NCBI GenBank assembly: GCA_965247505.1
Contig: OZ252020.1
Span: 3,844,001 to 3,908,000, forward strand
Length of the DNA stretch: 64,000 bases
Direction of reading: 5' to 3'
Source: CAIYRG01 sp965247505
GTDB taxonomy: Bacteria; Pseudomonadota; Alphaproteobacteria; Micropepsales; Micropepsaceae
Below the pieces are notes generated by a model that saw only the letters and a list, made by a program, of their open reading frames with translations, was not told the origin of the DNA and did no database searches. The position numbers and the translations under genes are program-made. Position 1 is the stretch's first letter. The number at the start of each line of letters is the position of its first letter. Positions 44,715-53,452 of this stretch are shown piece by piece.

Positions 44715-46523
44715 TTAGTAACGAAAATCCACAATAAAATGCGCTGTGTTGGACGTGCCGTTGCCCCAAATGGGTAGCTCTAAAGGCGCGGGGTTGCGCA
44801 CCACAATGTCGAAGCGGCCGGCGCGGCCCAACAAATTCTCATCAATGGTTACTTCAAGTTCAGTGGGACTGATCCACTCCCACGGCACCGATACGCCATC
44901 GAAATAAACGCGCGAGCCTTGTACGAAATTAAAGCCGTTAAGGCGCATCGTCAGTGTTGGGTCGCCCTGCGTCGCTCCAATTGGTGCAATCTGCTGAATG
45001 GCCGGTTGTGGCGAGGTATTGGGCGCAGGAGGCCGCGTGGCGTTGCCGCCACCGTTATACGTCGCTTCCTTAAGCTGCTCCGTCCACACGAGGTCTTCCA
45101 CGATGCGCATGTTTTCGCCATCGCCCCTAAAGGGTGTGTCGTAGGAGGCATGAAACGAAAGATCGACGTCCTCACCATTGAAAACGACATGTGCGATATC
45201 ACGTAAGTTCCAGATATCCTCCAGCGGATCGGAATTGACGATCAGTATATCGGCGAGTTTTCCGGCTTCCACGGTTCCAATATCATCTCCCATGCGCTGT
45301 ACTTCGGCGCCCCATTTTGTCGCGCCCATGATGATCCGCATCGGCGGGATTCCAGCTTCTTGCAAGATTTCCATTTCTTCATGGACCGCGTAGCCAGAGA
45401 GCTTGCTGACATTGGTGTCGCCACCGACAAGAACTTTGCCGCCGGCTGCATCTAGCATTCGGTAAAAGCGTTTCATGTTTTCAAAGCCGGGTAATCGGCG
45501 CTCGCGTTCTTCGCCAGCGTCGACAAAGGTGCGAAACCTAATCAGTTCCTCATAGGCGTATTGAGGGTGATAGGCGCGCAATGACCGATCTTCCAGCGCC
45601 TCACGCAAAACTACCTCTTGGCGCTGCCAATCGCGTGGATAGCCCGGTGTCTCGTGAATGAAATTTGGGGCGGGCCGAACGTCTTCCGAAACGAGAAGGT
45701 CTATGAGGGCTTCGGCTTTCGCGTCATCCATTTGGGCGAAATTATCTAGAACGTTGTTCCCAACGTCCACGCCGTCACGGACAATAATGCGATCAATGCC
45801 GCGGCCATGATGAAGGGAATCGACGCCCGCACGTGCCGCGTCGTCCGCATACATCAAGGGACCACTGGCGCGCATGATGCATGCCTTATCGGCCGCATGC
45901 GCGGCTGCGCATCCCTCACGGATCCATTCTTCCGGAAAATGTGCGCCGTCGTGAATCATGATCATGTTGGTGCCGGCATTGATCAAACGATGCACAAGCG
46001 CCATGAAATCTTCGCGCGACTGAGGAACCTGCCGCGTGCCGATTGGGGTCTCGTAGCCGGTTAAATCTTCCGCTTCCCCGCCGCCGAGATGCCCAACGCC
46101 GACCCATGTCCTAGGGCCTCTTATCTTGCCATTGTTAACCGCATCGCGATGGGCAAGGGAAATTTCCTCGCCATTGCCAACATCGACAATGGAGGTGACG
46201 CCCTGGGTGAGATTGAGTTCGCCAAAAAACCAACGATAATTGGTTTGGTTGTCCCATAGGCCGGGGAGTACCCATTTACCTGCGGCGTCGATTGTCTCAG
46301 CGCCGTCGGGAATTTGCACTTGGCCCGCTGGGCCGGCGGCCGTGATTCTGTTGCCCTCGATTACGACAATTGCGTTTGCCAAGGGCGCGCCGCCATTGCC
46401 GTCGATCAGCGTGCCATTTTCAATGACAAGGCTTTGGCCGACTTGAGCGCCAACCGGAAAAGTCGCGCCGGCCAAAATAATAACAAGCGCGGCACCGAGC
46501 ACGCGAGCAATGTTCTTTCTCAT
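44715..46523 (-). CDS. Amidohydrolase-like exported protein without HxH motif, with C-terminal IPT/TIG-like domain
   Basis: About 602 residues from ATG 46523 (MRKNIARVLGAALVIILAGA, signal peptide). The amidohydrolase scaffold is clear: LVIENGTLIDGNGGAPLANA, AAGKWVLPGLWD, VEAGKLADILIVNSDPLEDI. However the metal motif expected after LPGLWD (DxHxH) reads DNQTNYRWF, and the late Asp is in VGGDTNVSKL; remaining His residues are in MIMIHDGAHF and SLHHGRG. About 90 C-terminal residues (IQQIAPIGATQGDPTLTMRL to DIVVRNPAP) form an IPT/TIG-like immunoglobulin domain. It may be a non-hydrolytic or altered member. The 39-aa longer starts upstream are unlikely. Confidence 0.82.
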   Translation of the reverse strand: MRKNIARVLGAALVIILAGATFPVGAQVGQSLVIENGTLIDGNGGAPLANAIVVIEGNRITAAGPAGQVQIPDGAETIDAAGKWVLPGLWDNQTNYRWFFGELNLTQGVTSIVDVGNGEEISLAHRDAVNNGKIRGPRTWVGVGHLGGGEAEDLTGYETPIGTRQVPQSREDFMALVHRLINAGTNMIMIHDGAHFPEEWIREGCAAAHAADKACIMRASGPLMYADDAARAGVDSLHHGRGIDRIIVRDGVDVGNNVLDNFAQMDDAKAEALIDLLVSEDVRPAPNFIHETPGYPRDWQRQEVVLREALEDRSLRAYHPQYAYEELIRFRTFVDAGEERERRLPGFENMKRFYRMLDAAGGKVLVGGDTNVSKLSGYAVHEEMEILQEAGIPPMRIIMGATKWGAEVQRMGDDIGTVEAGKLADILIVNSDPLEDIWNLRDIAHVVFNGEDVDLSFHASYDTPFRGDGENMRIVEDLVWTEQLKEATYNGGGNATRPPAPNTSPQPAIQQIAPIGATQGDPTLTMRLNGFNFVQGSRVYFDGVSVPWEWISPTELEVTIDENLLGRAGRFDIVVRNPAPLELPIWGNGTSNTAHFIVDFRY

Positions 46524-46756
46524 TACAAATTCCCCAAATCTTGAACTCGATATGTTCATCAAGTTGGCGCAACACGGTTTTGCGCTGAATCCCTGGAACT
46601 TTCCGCGGCGAACATTGCCATATCGCGTGAGGGTGAGCCAGTATGTTGTGCGCGCGTTCAATTGCAGTGCGATGCACCCCAAAAGATTCGGACGCGTTAG
46701 CGCGCCTGTCTTGCGAACCTCAATTATTGGGACAAAAACTGCATATGGGGGATGCC

Positions 46757-47467
46757 ATGCCTGACCATAAAATCGTTACGCAAACCGAATGGTTGGACGC
46801 CCGAAGGACACTGCTTGAACGTGAGAAAGCCTTCACCCGCGAGCGCGATGAACTAACGCGGGCGCGGCAAGCTCTACCTTGGGTTCGCGTCGAAACCGAC
46901 TATGTTTTCGACGGGCCGAATGGAAAGGAATCTTTGTCGGATCTCTTTGCCGGCCGCAGCCAATTGATCATCTATCACTTCATGTTTGGTGCTGACTGGG
47001 ACGAGGGTTGTCCCGGCTGTTCGTTTTGGGCGGACGGTTACGACCATATAATTGTGCATCTCAATGCCCGCGACGTTTCGCTAGCCGCAATTTCAACCGC
47101 TCCGTTGGAAAAACTTAGTGCCTACAAGAAACGACTTGGCTGGTCGTTCAATTGGCTATCGGCCGCGGGCAATAGCTTCAATCGCGATTTTCACGTCAGC
47201 TTCACGGAGGAAGAACTGTCGCAAGATGAGCCGAACTACAATTTCGGCACCACACGCTTTAACGGACCGGAAGCGCCGGGCATGAGTGTTTTTTTCAAAG
47301 ATGCAGACGGCGTCATTTATCACACCTATTCGGCCTATTCGCGCGGGCTGGATATGTTCAACCCCGCCTATCACTATCTTGGTGCGGTGCCAAAGGGCCG
47401 CGACGAAGACGGACTCTCTTACGCCGCGGCGTGGCTACGCCGTAGCGATTCCTACGAAACTGGCTGA
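46757..47467 (+). CDS. DUF899-family thioredoxin-like protein
   Basis: 236 residues. DUF899 marks: EWLDARRTLLEREKAFTRER, ALPWVRVETDYVFDGPNG, HFMFGADWDEGCPGCSFWAD and FFKDADGVIYHTYSAYSRG with PKGRDED near the end. The CPGC pair sits where thioredoxin-fold proteins have their active cysteines. Cytoplasmic; function unproven. ATG 46757 follows GGGGGA; the longer upstream reading is not plausible. Divergent from the amidohydrolase-like gene and convergent with frmA. Confidence 0.88.
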   Translation: MPDHKIVTQTEWLDARRTLLEREKAFTRERDELTRARQALPWVRVETDYVFDGPNGKESLSDLFAGRSQLIIYHFMFGADWDEGCPGCSFWADGYDHIIVHLNARDVSLAAISTAPLEKLSAYKKRLGWSFNWLSAAGNSFNRDFHVSFTEEELSQDEPNYNFGTTRFNGPEAPGMSVFFKDADGVIYHTYSAYSRGLDMFNPAYHYLGAVPKGRDEDGLSYAAAWLRRSDSYETG

Positions 47468-47484
47468 TCTTGCTCTCGGCACCC

Positions 47485-48594
47485 TTAAAACAGAACCACG
47501 CTGCGAATGGATTCTCCGCGGTGCATCAAATCAAACGCTGTGTTGATTTCCTCTAACGGCATTTTATGCGTAATGAGGTCGTCGATATTAATGCGCCCTT
47601 CCATATACATATCGACAATTTTCGGTACGTCGGTACGCCCCCTGGCGCCGCCAAAAGCGCTTCCTCTCCAGCTTCTGCCGGTTACCAATTGAAACGGCCG
47701 GGTGCTGATCTCCTGACCCGCGCCGGCCACCCCGATTATGATCGAGGTGCCCCAGCCCTTGTGACAACATTCCAGCGCTTGGCGCATGGTCGTGACATTG
47801 CCAATGCATTCGAAGCTGTAATCGGCGCCGCCTTTTGTAAGCTCAACTAGGTAACCCACAAGATCGCCTTTGACCTCGCTCGGGTTTACGAAATCCGTCA
47901 TGCCGAATTTTTCGGCAAGCTGACGCTTTCTGTCGTTTAAATCGACCCCGACAATCTGTTTGGCGCCAATCATCTTAAGGCCTTGAATAACATTGAGGCC
48001 GATGCCGCCCAGCCCGAACACAACCGCGCGGCAATCGGGTTCGGCTTTCGCGGTGAACATGACCGCGCCGATGCCCGTGGTAACGCCGCAACCGATGTAG
48101 CAAACCTTATCGAAGGGCGCGTCGTCCCGAATTATTGCGACGGCGATTTCGGGCAAGACGGCAAAATTCGCAAAAGTAGAACAGCCCATATAGTGGCTAA
48201 GCGTTTTTCCTTTGATCGAAAGCCGGCTTGTGCCGTCGGGCATAACGCCTTGCCCTTGGGTGCTGCGGATCACTTGGCAAAGATTGGTCTTGGGATTGAG
48301 GCAGTACTCGCAGGTGCGGCATTCTGGGGCGTAGAGCGGAATAACGTGGTCGCCCGGCTTTACGGAACTTACTCCGGGGCCAATTTCAACAACGATGCCT
48401 GCGCCCTCATGTCCGAGAATAGACGGGAACACGCCCTCTGGATCATCACCCGACAAAGTGAACGCGTCGGTATGGCAGATACCGGTCGCCTTTATTTCAA
48501 TTAGGACTTCGCCGGCTTTAGGTCCTGCTAGTTGAACGGTCTCGATAGCGAGCGGTTTTCCAGCTTCGAACGCGACTGCGGCACGTACATCCAT
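47485..48594 (-). CDS. frmA: S-(hydroxymethyl)glutathione dehydrogenase / class III alcohol dehydrogenase
   Basis: 369 residues of the zinc MDR family. Catalytic zinc ligands in GICHTDAFTLSG (Cys), GHEGAG (His) and CYIGCGVTTG (Cys); structural zinc Cys cluster CRTCEYCLNPKTNLC. NAD motif GLGGIGLNVIQG. RSWRGSAFGGARGR is typical of the glutathione-dependent formaldehyde dehydrogenase class. It oxidises S-hydroxymethylglutathione, formed from formaldehyde and glutathione, in the cytoplasm. No S-formylglutathione hydrolase is adjacent. Convergent with the DUF899 gene (17 bases). Confidence 0.95.
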   Translation of the reverse strand: MDVRAAVAFEAGKPLAIETVQLAGPKAGEVLIEIKATGICHTDAFTLSGDDPEGVFPSILGHEGAGIVVEIGPGVSSVKPGDHVIPLYAPECRTCEYCLNPKTNLCQVIRSTQGQGVMPDGTSRLSIKGKTLSHYMGCSTFANFAVLPEIAVAIIRDDAPFDKVCYIGCGVTTGIGAVMFTAKAEPDCRAVVFGLGGIGLNVIQGLKMIGAKQIVGVDLNDRKRQLAEKFGMTDFVNPSEVKGDLVGYLVELTKGGADYSFECIGNVTTMRQALECCHKGWGTSIIIGVAGAGQEISTRPFQLVTGRSWRGSAFGGARGRTDVPKIVDMYMEGRINIDDLITHKMPLEEINTAFDLMHRGESIRSVVLF

Positions 48595-48815
48595 CACTGA
48601 TCCTCAATGTTTCCATTTCGTTAACTACACCGACTTCTGGGTCGACGTGAAGTGGGCATTGAGCGCGCTACGCCTCTCCATAATTCTCCCATGCTTTTTC
48701 GCCGGGCGTTCCCCAAATAATTCCAATTCCACAGTTTGCATAAATCAACAAGCAAACGCTGGTTCTTGTGTCCTGCATCGCTGCAGCTCGCCGTTAAGCA
48801 TAAGGGCTTCTTTAA

Positions 48816-49028
48816 CCACGCGTGCTGCAAGAACAACCTCTGAAACACTGCGCCAATGGTGGAACCGGCCTTGGGTTGGCGTTGGTGCGAGCCTTGACGG
48901 AATTACACGGCGGAAAATTCGACATTGAGAGCGAAGTGGGACGCGGCACTACCGTGACAATATGGTTGCCGCGTGCAGATGCTGCAGACATTCCGCAGGA
49001 CGACAGCGATGAGCAAGTTGCTGCCTAA
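48816..49028 (+). pseudogene. Histidine kinase ATPase-domain C-terminal fragment
   Basis: About 70 residues remain; GGTGLGLALVRALTELHGGK is the G2 box of HATPase_c, and IESEVGRGTTVTIWLPRAD is the usual end of a sensor histidine kinase. The N, G1 and dimerisation parts are absent; a TAA lies directly upstream of the open frame (48813-48815). A remnant of a deleted two-component gene. The 220 bases before it hold no recognised gene. Confidence 0.78.
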
Positions 49029-49071
49029 TAAAATGGGTGGTGCACGTCGCTAGCTTTCGCTGGCCGGTCCT

Positions 49072-51159
49072 TTAACGCAGAACATCGCTCGTTTCGGCTT
49101 GCCTGATGAGACGTGTCGCATCCGCAGGTAACAAGAAACCCTGTGCCGCTACTCTTACGCTTGCAGCCCGCACGGCTTCGACATAGCCCTGATGATCGCC
49201 ATAGCGCTCTTCCAGCGAAAGGCGCGGATCGCCGGTTTCGACGCGCTCCGTCCGCGTCTTAGCAAACGGTACGAAGCCTCCTGCATAATTGCATGGCTGC
49301 CCTTTGAAAAAGCCTTCTGCCGTAATATTCCAGCCGAGATAGGTTCCCAGCGGTGCCTCTTGCTGCACAACGGGAACGCCGCCCAATTCATTGCCATCGG
49401 CATCGACCTTAGGGGCCTTCATGGGGATCACGCCATTAATCACCGGGGGCAGATGCGACATAATTCCTGTGCCGTCCGAGTGGTTGAAGCCGTCGCCAAA
49501 GTCATAGTCGATCACGGGATTGATGAATCCCGTCGGCGCATGCGCGGGTAGACCTGGGATGGTTGGAAAACCAAGGGCTTCTTTGTCGGGATCAACGAGC
49601 TGTCCAGCCGCAAGCGTAGGATATTTGCTTGCAGGTGGAAGCACATCGTTCAACACCCACTGGCGAAAGTGTACGCGCAGCGCATTCACCGTCTCGGTGT
49701 GCGGCATGGGGTTGTTCGCGAGGCTACCAACGCCCCAGCCGATACTTGGACAGGATGGCGGCGGCAACAATGCAGTATTGAATCCGCCCGGTCCGCCGCC
49801 ATGGGCAGTGCTTCCAATGTAATAGCGCCGAACATAGGACGGGAGTGGAATGTCTTGATCCGCTGAAGTGCCGACAAATGCAGGCGAGACCTTCATTCCC
49901 CACATTTCCGCTGCGCCGAAATGCTCAAGAACTTTCGGGCAAGTGTCGCTCGCTGCACAACGATCCAGAATACCGGCGGTTGGAATTCCACGCACGTGAT
50001 CGGCGCTAGGTCCCCAGGACTGCGTTCCTTCGATGCCAGGCTCAAAGAGTTTCAATACGCCATCAGGCATCGCGAAGCGGAAATTGAGCGCAATGCGGCG
50101 GCCCGCGACGATGGGCCAGGCGCCATCATGAACCTTCCGTCCCGATTCATCCTCGTTGAATCCCTGATGTAAAAATTGGCGAATGTAATTTCCTGATTGC
50201 GATACGCCGCGCGAGATCGTGTGGGTTACGGCGCCTGCGATTGGATTAGGTGTGCCCATATCGTCGGCTTCGGCATATTTAAAAAACGAGCCGATATCGC
50301 GGAACGCGGCAAAACCGATGCCAAGGACCGGCGGGTCCTGGGCGGTAAACACAACTTGATAAAGCAGTTTCGGATCAAAGCCGCCTTTCACGCAAATCTG
50401 ACGCGGATCGGGCGTGCCGGGGAAAGGATTCGCGGCGTCGCATCTCGCGAATGCCCAATCGGAAGGCGCAATGCGTGCCTCGCCCACGATCCTGCCGTCT
50501 CTCGTTTCGGCTTCATGCGTGGTGAGACTTGCCTTTGACGTGTCGAGGGACGCCGGCTCGTAAGGCATCGGATTAGAATGGATGTAGATCGTCTCCGAAT
50601 CCATCCTGCTTGGATTCATGATGCGCCCCATCACCTGGCCGGTAATGGGCGATCCATCGGGATTCTTTGCAACCGGAACGATCACATAGTCATTATTCTC
50701 TCCCGGCACCGTGCGACCTGAATTATCACCCTGCCATCCGCTCGATATGCCGATATCGCCGAACGCGCGTTCCGCCGGAATGATCGTAAGACGGCGACCG
50801 CGGTTGGGCACGTCATGCCACATGAGCCCACTGGCCTTGGACATGTCGATCGGCTTCGTTATCTGAAAGGTTACTTCATATTCGACCATGCCGCGCTCGT
50901 TCGTCGGCGCGAGATGAATGTCTGTAATAATCGCGTTGTGCGAATCATTGGGATCGAGCTCGCCATAGGCGCGCCCCGCCATTACCTCGTATTGTCCGGC
51001 TGATCCGAAAGGCGCGCCATCGAACGCAGGCGAGGCTGTTCTCTCGATCACTATTTGGGTTATTTTGGCTTCAGAAGGCACGGACGCGAGTAGACAGGAT
51101 AGGGCAATGCTCGCGCCTGTCGCACAGGTGACATTGTGAGTCGATCTCTTGCAGAACAT
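49072..51159 (-). CDS. Exported alpha/beta hydrolase domain protein (Abhydrolase_10 type)
   Basis: 695 residues; signal-like N-terminus (CATGASIALSCLLASVPSEA). The nucleophile elbow is GVSQSGNYIRQFLHQG (Ser in the middle) at about residue 310. Family landmarks: FGSAGQYEVMAGRAYGELDP, MWHDVPNRGRRLTI and SPAFVGTSADQDIPLPSYVR, with NTEYW-like C-terminal half replaced by PIDYDFG-type turns. These large secreted proteins are annotated as alpha/beta hydrolases of unknown substrate. SD GGGAGG before ATG 51159. Divergent from the exported protein at 51330. Confidence 0.85.
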   Translation of the reverse strand: MFCKRSTHNVTCATGASIALSCLLASVPSEAKITQIVIERTASPAFDGAPFGSAGQYEVMAGRAYGELDPNDSHNAIITDIHLAPTNERGMVEYEVTFQITKPIDMSKASGLMWHDVPNRGRRLTIIPAERAFGDIGISSGWQGDNSGRTVPGENNDYVIVPVAKNPDGSPITGQVMGRIMNPSRMDSETIYIHSNPMPYEPASLDTSKASLTTHEAETRDGRIVGEARIAPSDWAFARCDAANPFPGTPDPRQICVKGGFDPKLLYQVVFTAQDPPVLGIGFAAFRDIGSFFKYAEADDMGTPNPIAGAVTHTISRGVSQSGNYIRQFLHQGFNEDESGRKVHDGAWPIVAGRRIALNFRFAMPDGVLKLFEPGIEGTQSWGPSADHVRGIPTAGILDRCAASDTCPKVLEHFGAAEMWGMKVSPAFVGTSADQDIPLPSYVRRYYIGSTAHGGGPGGFNTALLPPPSCPSIGWGVGSLANNPMPHTETVNALRVHFRQWVLNDVLPPASKYPTLAAGQLVDPDKEALGFPTIPGLPAHAPTGFINPVIDYDFGDGFNHSDGTGIMSHLPPVINGVIPMKAPKVDADGNELGGVPVVQQEAPLGTYLGWNITAEGFFKGQPCNYAGGFVPFAKTRTERVETGDPRLSLEERYGDHQGYVEAVRAASVRVAAQGFLLPADATRLIRQAETSDVLR

Positions 51160-51329
51160 TCAAACCTCCCAAGCTTTGGCGGCGTCATCGCCCAAAGGCG
51201 CCAGTTACACCCCCAGCCACAATTTGGACAAACATAGCCCAAAACGAAAAGATGTCAGTATGTTTCGCTGGCATTTGCGAATTGGGCAACGCATCAATTC
51301 GTAGTAGTGTTCGTTTCAAGGAGACTCGG

Positions 51330-52193
51330 ATGAACTTAAAAACGTCGGTTATGCGTTTGCGGCACGCTTTCCTGCTTGGTTGCGTAAGTGTGATTTCGAT
51401 GGCGCCTCTGGCCGCCGTGGAAGGGCAAGAATCCGCTGCGATTCCCAACCTCTCTACGAACGGTAGTTCTTGGGATCTCGATAACCCCTTTGAAGGTACC
51501 AACAGTGCGTTCCTCAAAATTCCCGGCGATGCGGGGCCTGGTCCGGTGCTTCAGCATCCGGACTTTCCCTATGATGGCGAGACGACAAGGCGCATGGCCG
51601 ACACGTCAAACCCAATTCTGCAGCCAGCCGTCAAAGAAGCGATGGATGTGGAAGTGGCTAGAGTGATGGCTGGGGGCATTCCCTTTGTTCCGACCTCCCG
51701 TTGCTGGCCCGGCGGGGTTCCTGGTCTGCATGTCTATACCTCAAATAACTTTTACCTTCAGACGCCGGAACAAATTTGGATCCTCAATATGCGTGGCGAG
51801 GTTCGAAGAATTTACATGAATGTCGAACACAGTGGTGCTCCGGATTTTTCCTGGTACGGTGAGTCCGTTGGTCATTATGAAAGTGGCGACACGCTGGTTA
51901 TCGACACCATAGCACTTGCCGATAACGCACCTATCGATCGTTTGAACACACCCCACACGCGCCAGCTCCATGTGGTCGAGCGGCATAGCCTGACAGATGG
52001 CGGAAACAGAATGCGGATCACGTTCACCGTCGTTGATCCCGGCGTGTTCACGCAGCCATGGAGTGCGATGGTTGAGCACGCGCGCGAAACGACCGAATGG
52101 ATCGAGTATGTCTGCAACGAAAACAGTGTCGAGTATTTTATCCCGGAGAGCGAGCTGGTCCCGGTGCCGAGCGCGACACGACGCGATTTCTAA
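51330..52193 (+). CDS. Exported protein of the GESVGHYEGDTLVVDT family (uncharacterised)
   Basis: 287 residues; ATG 51330 after AAGGAG, signal peptide FLLGCVSVISMAPLAAVEGQ. Same block order as the lipoprotein at 29947: NPILQPAVKEAMDVEVARVM, SRCWPGGVPGLHVY, FYLQTPEQIWILNMRGEVR, RRIYMNVEHS, WYGESVGHYESGDTLVIDTI, TRQLHVVERHSL, ITFTVVDPGVFTQPWSAMV. No lipobox here, so free in the periplasm. The Cys of SRCWPGG and of EYVCNEN are conserved with the paralogue and may pair. Function unknown. Confidence 0.75.
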   Translation: MNLKTSVMRLRHAFLLGCVSVISMAPLAAVEGQESAAIPNLSTNGSSWDLDNPFEGTNSAFLKIPGDAGPGPVLQHPDFPYDGETTRRMADTSNPILQPAVKEAMDVEVARVMAGGIPFVPTSRCWPGGVPGLHVYTSNNFYLQTPEQIWILNMRGEVRRIYMNVEHSGAPDFSWYGESVGHYESGDTLVIDTIALADNAPIDRLNTPHTRQLHVVERHSLTDGGNRMRITFTVVDPGVFTQPWSAMVEHARETTEWIEYVCNENSVEYFIPESELVPVPSATRRDF

Positions 52194-52261
52194 AATAGGC
52201 CGTGTTTCCGGCTCGTGCGCACAGCAATGCTAAAATCAGAGCAAGGCCGCCTGCAATTGGG

Positions 52262-53362
52262 TTATCGCCCGTGGGGCTCTCCGCCAGCTTCTAGATAGCG
52301 CTCATATCGTTCGTCGCTAAGGTTGAAGAAGGACCGCCAGGGGTGCGCATCGGTTGCATCCCAATATAGATTGTCACCAGGAAGACGCTCATTGAGAAAG
52401 CCCTGGTCGTCGACGAAAACCTTAGTCGATGGTCCGTTGGTATCGGTGCAGCTGTTGAAGAGCGGCCTTAATTCTGGACGATCTTCGGAAAGGCGTTCAT
52501 AGCTAAGCTTCGAGTGATAGGGCCGCACGAAAACATTTGGATCATACAAAGTTATCTCACCCTCAATCGCATCTCCTTCGCGCCAATATCGCTCAACGGT
52601 CTGCAGCTCATCACTATATTCAAATGCGTTGCTCTTCCAGCCGCGAATCTGGTTGGTATGCACGATCAAATTGTCGCCGTCCCAAAAGCCGATCGATTCT
52701 CCGTGCCATTTCGGAAATGCGAAATCCTCGCCGGCATGTCCGCTGTCATCGGTGTAAATCCAGCGCGTATAATTGCCGCCATTTCCTGCACCCAAAAACC
52801 ACGCGCGATCGGGCGTCACGACGAACTCCTCAGCATTTGTAACGGAGGAAAGATATCCCCCGTGAAAGCAAAATGCGCCTGCCCACCAGTCGCGTCCTTC
52901 TGCCGCCGCTTTCACGGCCTGAACAAAATGTTCCTGATATTCAGGGGTCAGCATCGCGGCCACCGCACTTGCTGGATTGGACCCGCCGCCCAATCCCTGT
53001 CCGCCACCCTCCCAACGGCCACGCCAATCGGGCAGCGATTCATAACTATGCTTTGTGCCGCCTTCTGCTTCCTCGAGCCAAGCCTGGTAGTGTTCCACCG
53101 CGTTGGTAAAGGAATAGGGGCTGGCCAAATCCAAAGCGTCTTCGCTTCCTGAGCCCTCTTCGCCATAGCGAACTCTAACCTGCATACCTCGAAGTTCCCC
53201 GAGAGTGTTGTGCAAATAATAATCGGCGTCGGTCCAACGCGCACGATCTTGCCGGAAGTCTTCGGTGTCAAAGAGGGTGGTCTGCGCGGACGCAGGAACC
53301 ACCAGGCACATGCTCGCGATGAGTACCGCCAACGAAAGCTGAGCTCTTGGCTTTAACCCCAT
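52262..53362 (-). CDS. Exported distant member of the GESVGHYEGDTLVVDT family
   Basis: 366 residues, signal peptide SLAVLIASMCLVVPASAQ. The shared core is present as WHGESIGFWDGDNLIVHTNQ, then DELQTVERYWREGD and GEITLYDPNVFVRPYHSKLS. Upstream of it are CFHGGYLSSVTNAEEFVVT and RAWFLGAGNGGNYTRWIYTD, which take the place of the Cys-Pro-Gly and FLQTP blocks of the other members. C-terminal LFNSCTDTNG adds a Cys. Convergent with the gene at 51330 (68 bases apart). Function unknown. Confidence 0.7.
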   Translation of the reverse strand: MGLKPRAQLSLAVLIASMCLVVPASAQTTLFDTEDFRQDRARWTDADYYLHNTLGELRGMQVRVRYGEEGSGSEDALDLASPYSFTNAVEHYQAWLEEAEGGTKHSYESLPDWRGRWEGGGQGLGGGSNPASAVAAMLTPEYQEHFVQAVKAAAEGRDWWAGAFCFHGGYLSSVTNAEEFVVTPDRAWFLGAGNGGNYTRWIYTDDSGHAGEDFAFPKWHGESIGFWDGDNLIVHTNQIRGWKSNAFEYSDELQTVERYWREGDAIEGEITLYDPNVFVRPYHSKLSYERLSEDRPELRPLFNSCTDTNGPSTKVFVDDQGFLNERLPGDNLYWDATDAHPWRSFFNLSDERYERYLEAGGEPHGR

Positions 53363-53452
53363 GATATTTTCTCCATTTTCATAAACTAGAAATCGACGAG
53401 ATCAGGGTAAGGCTAATCTAGAAAGTATCTGCACGCCACGGTTCCGCCGGCT

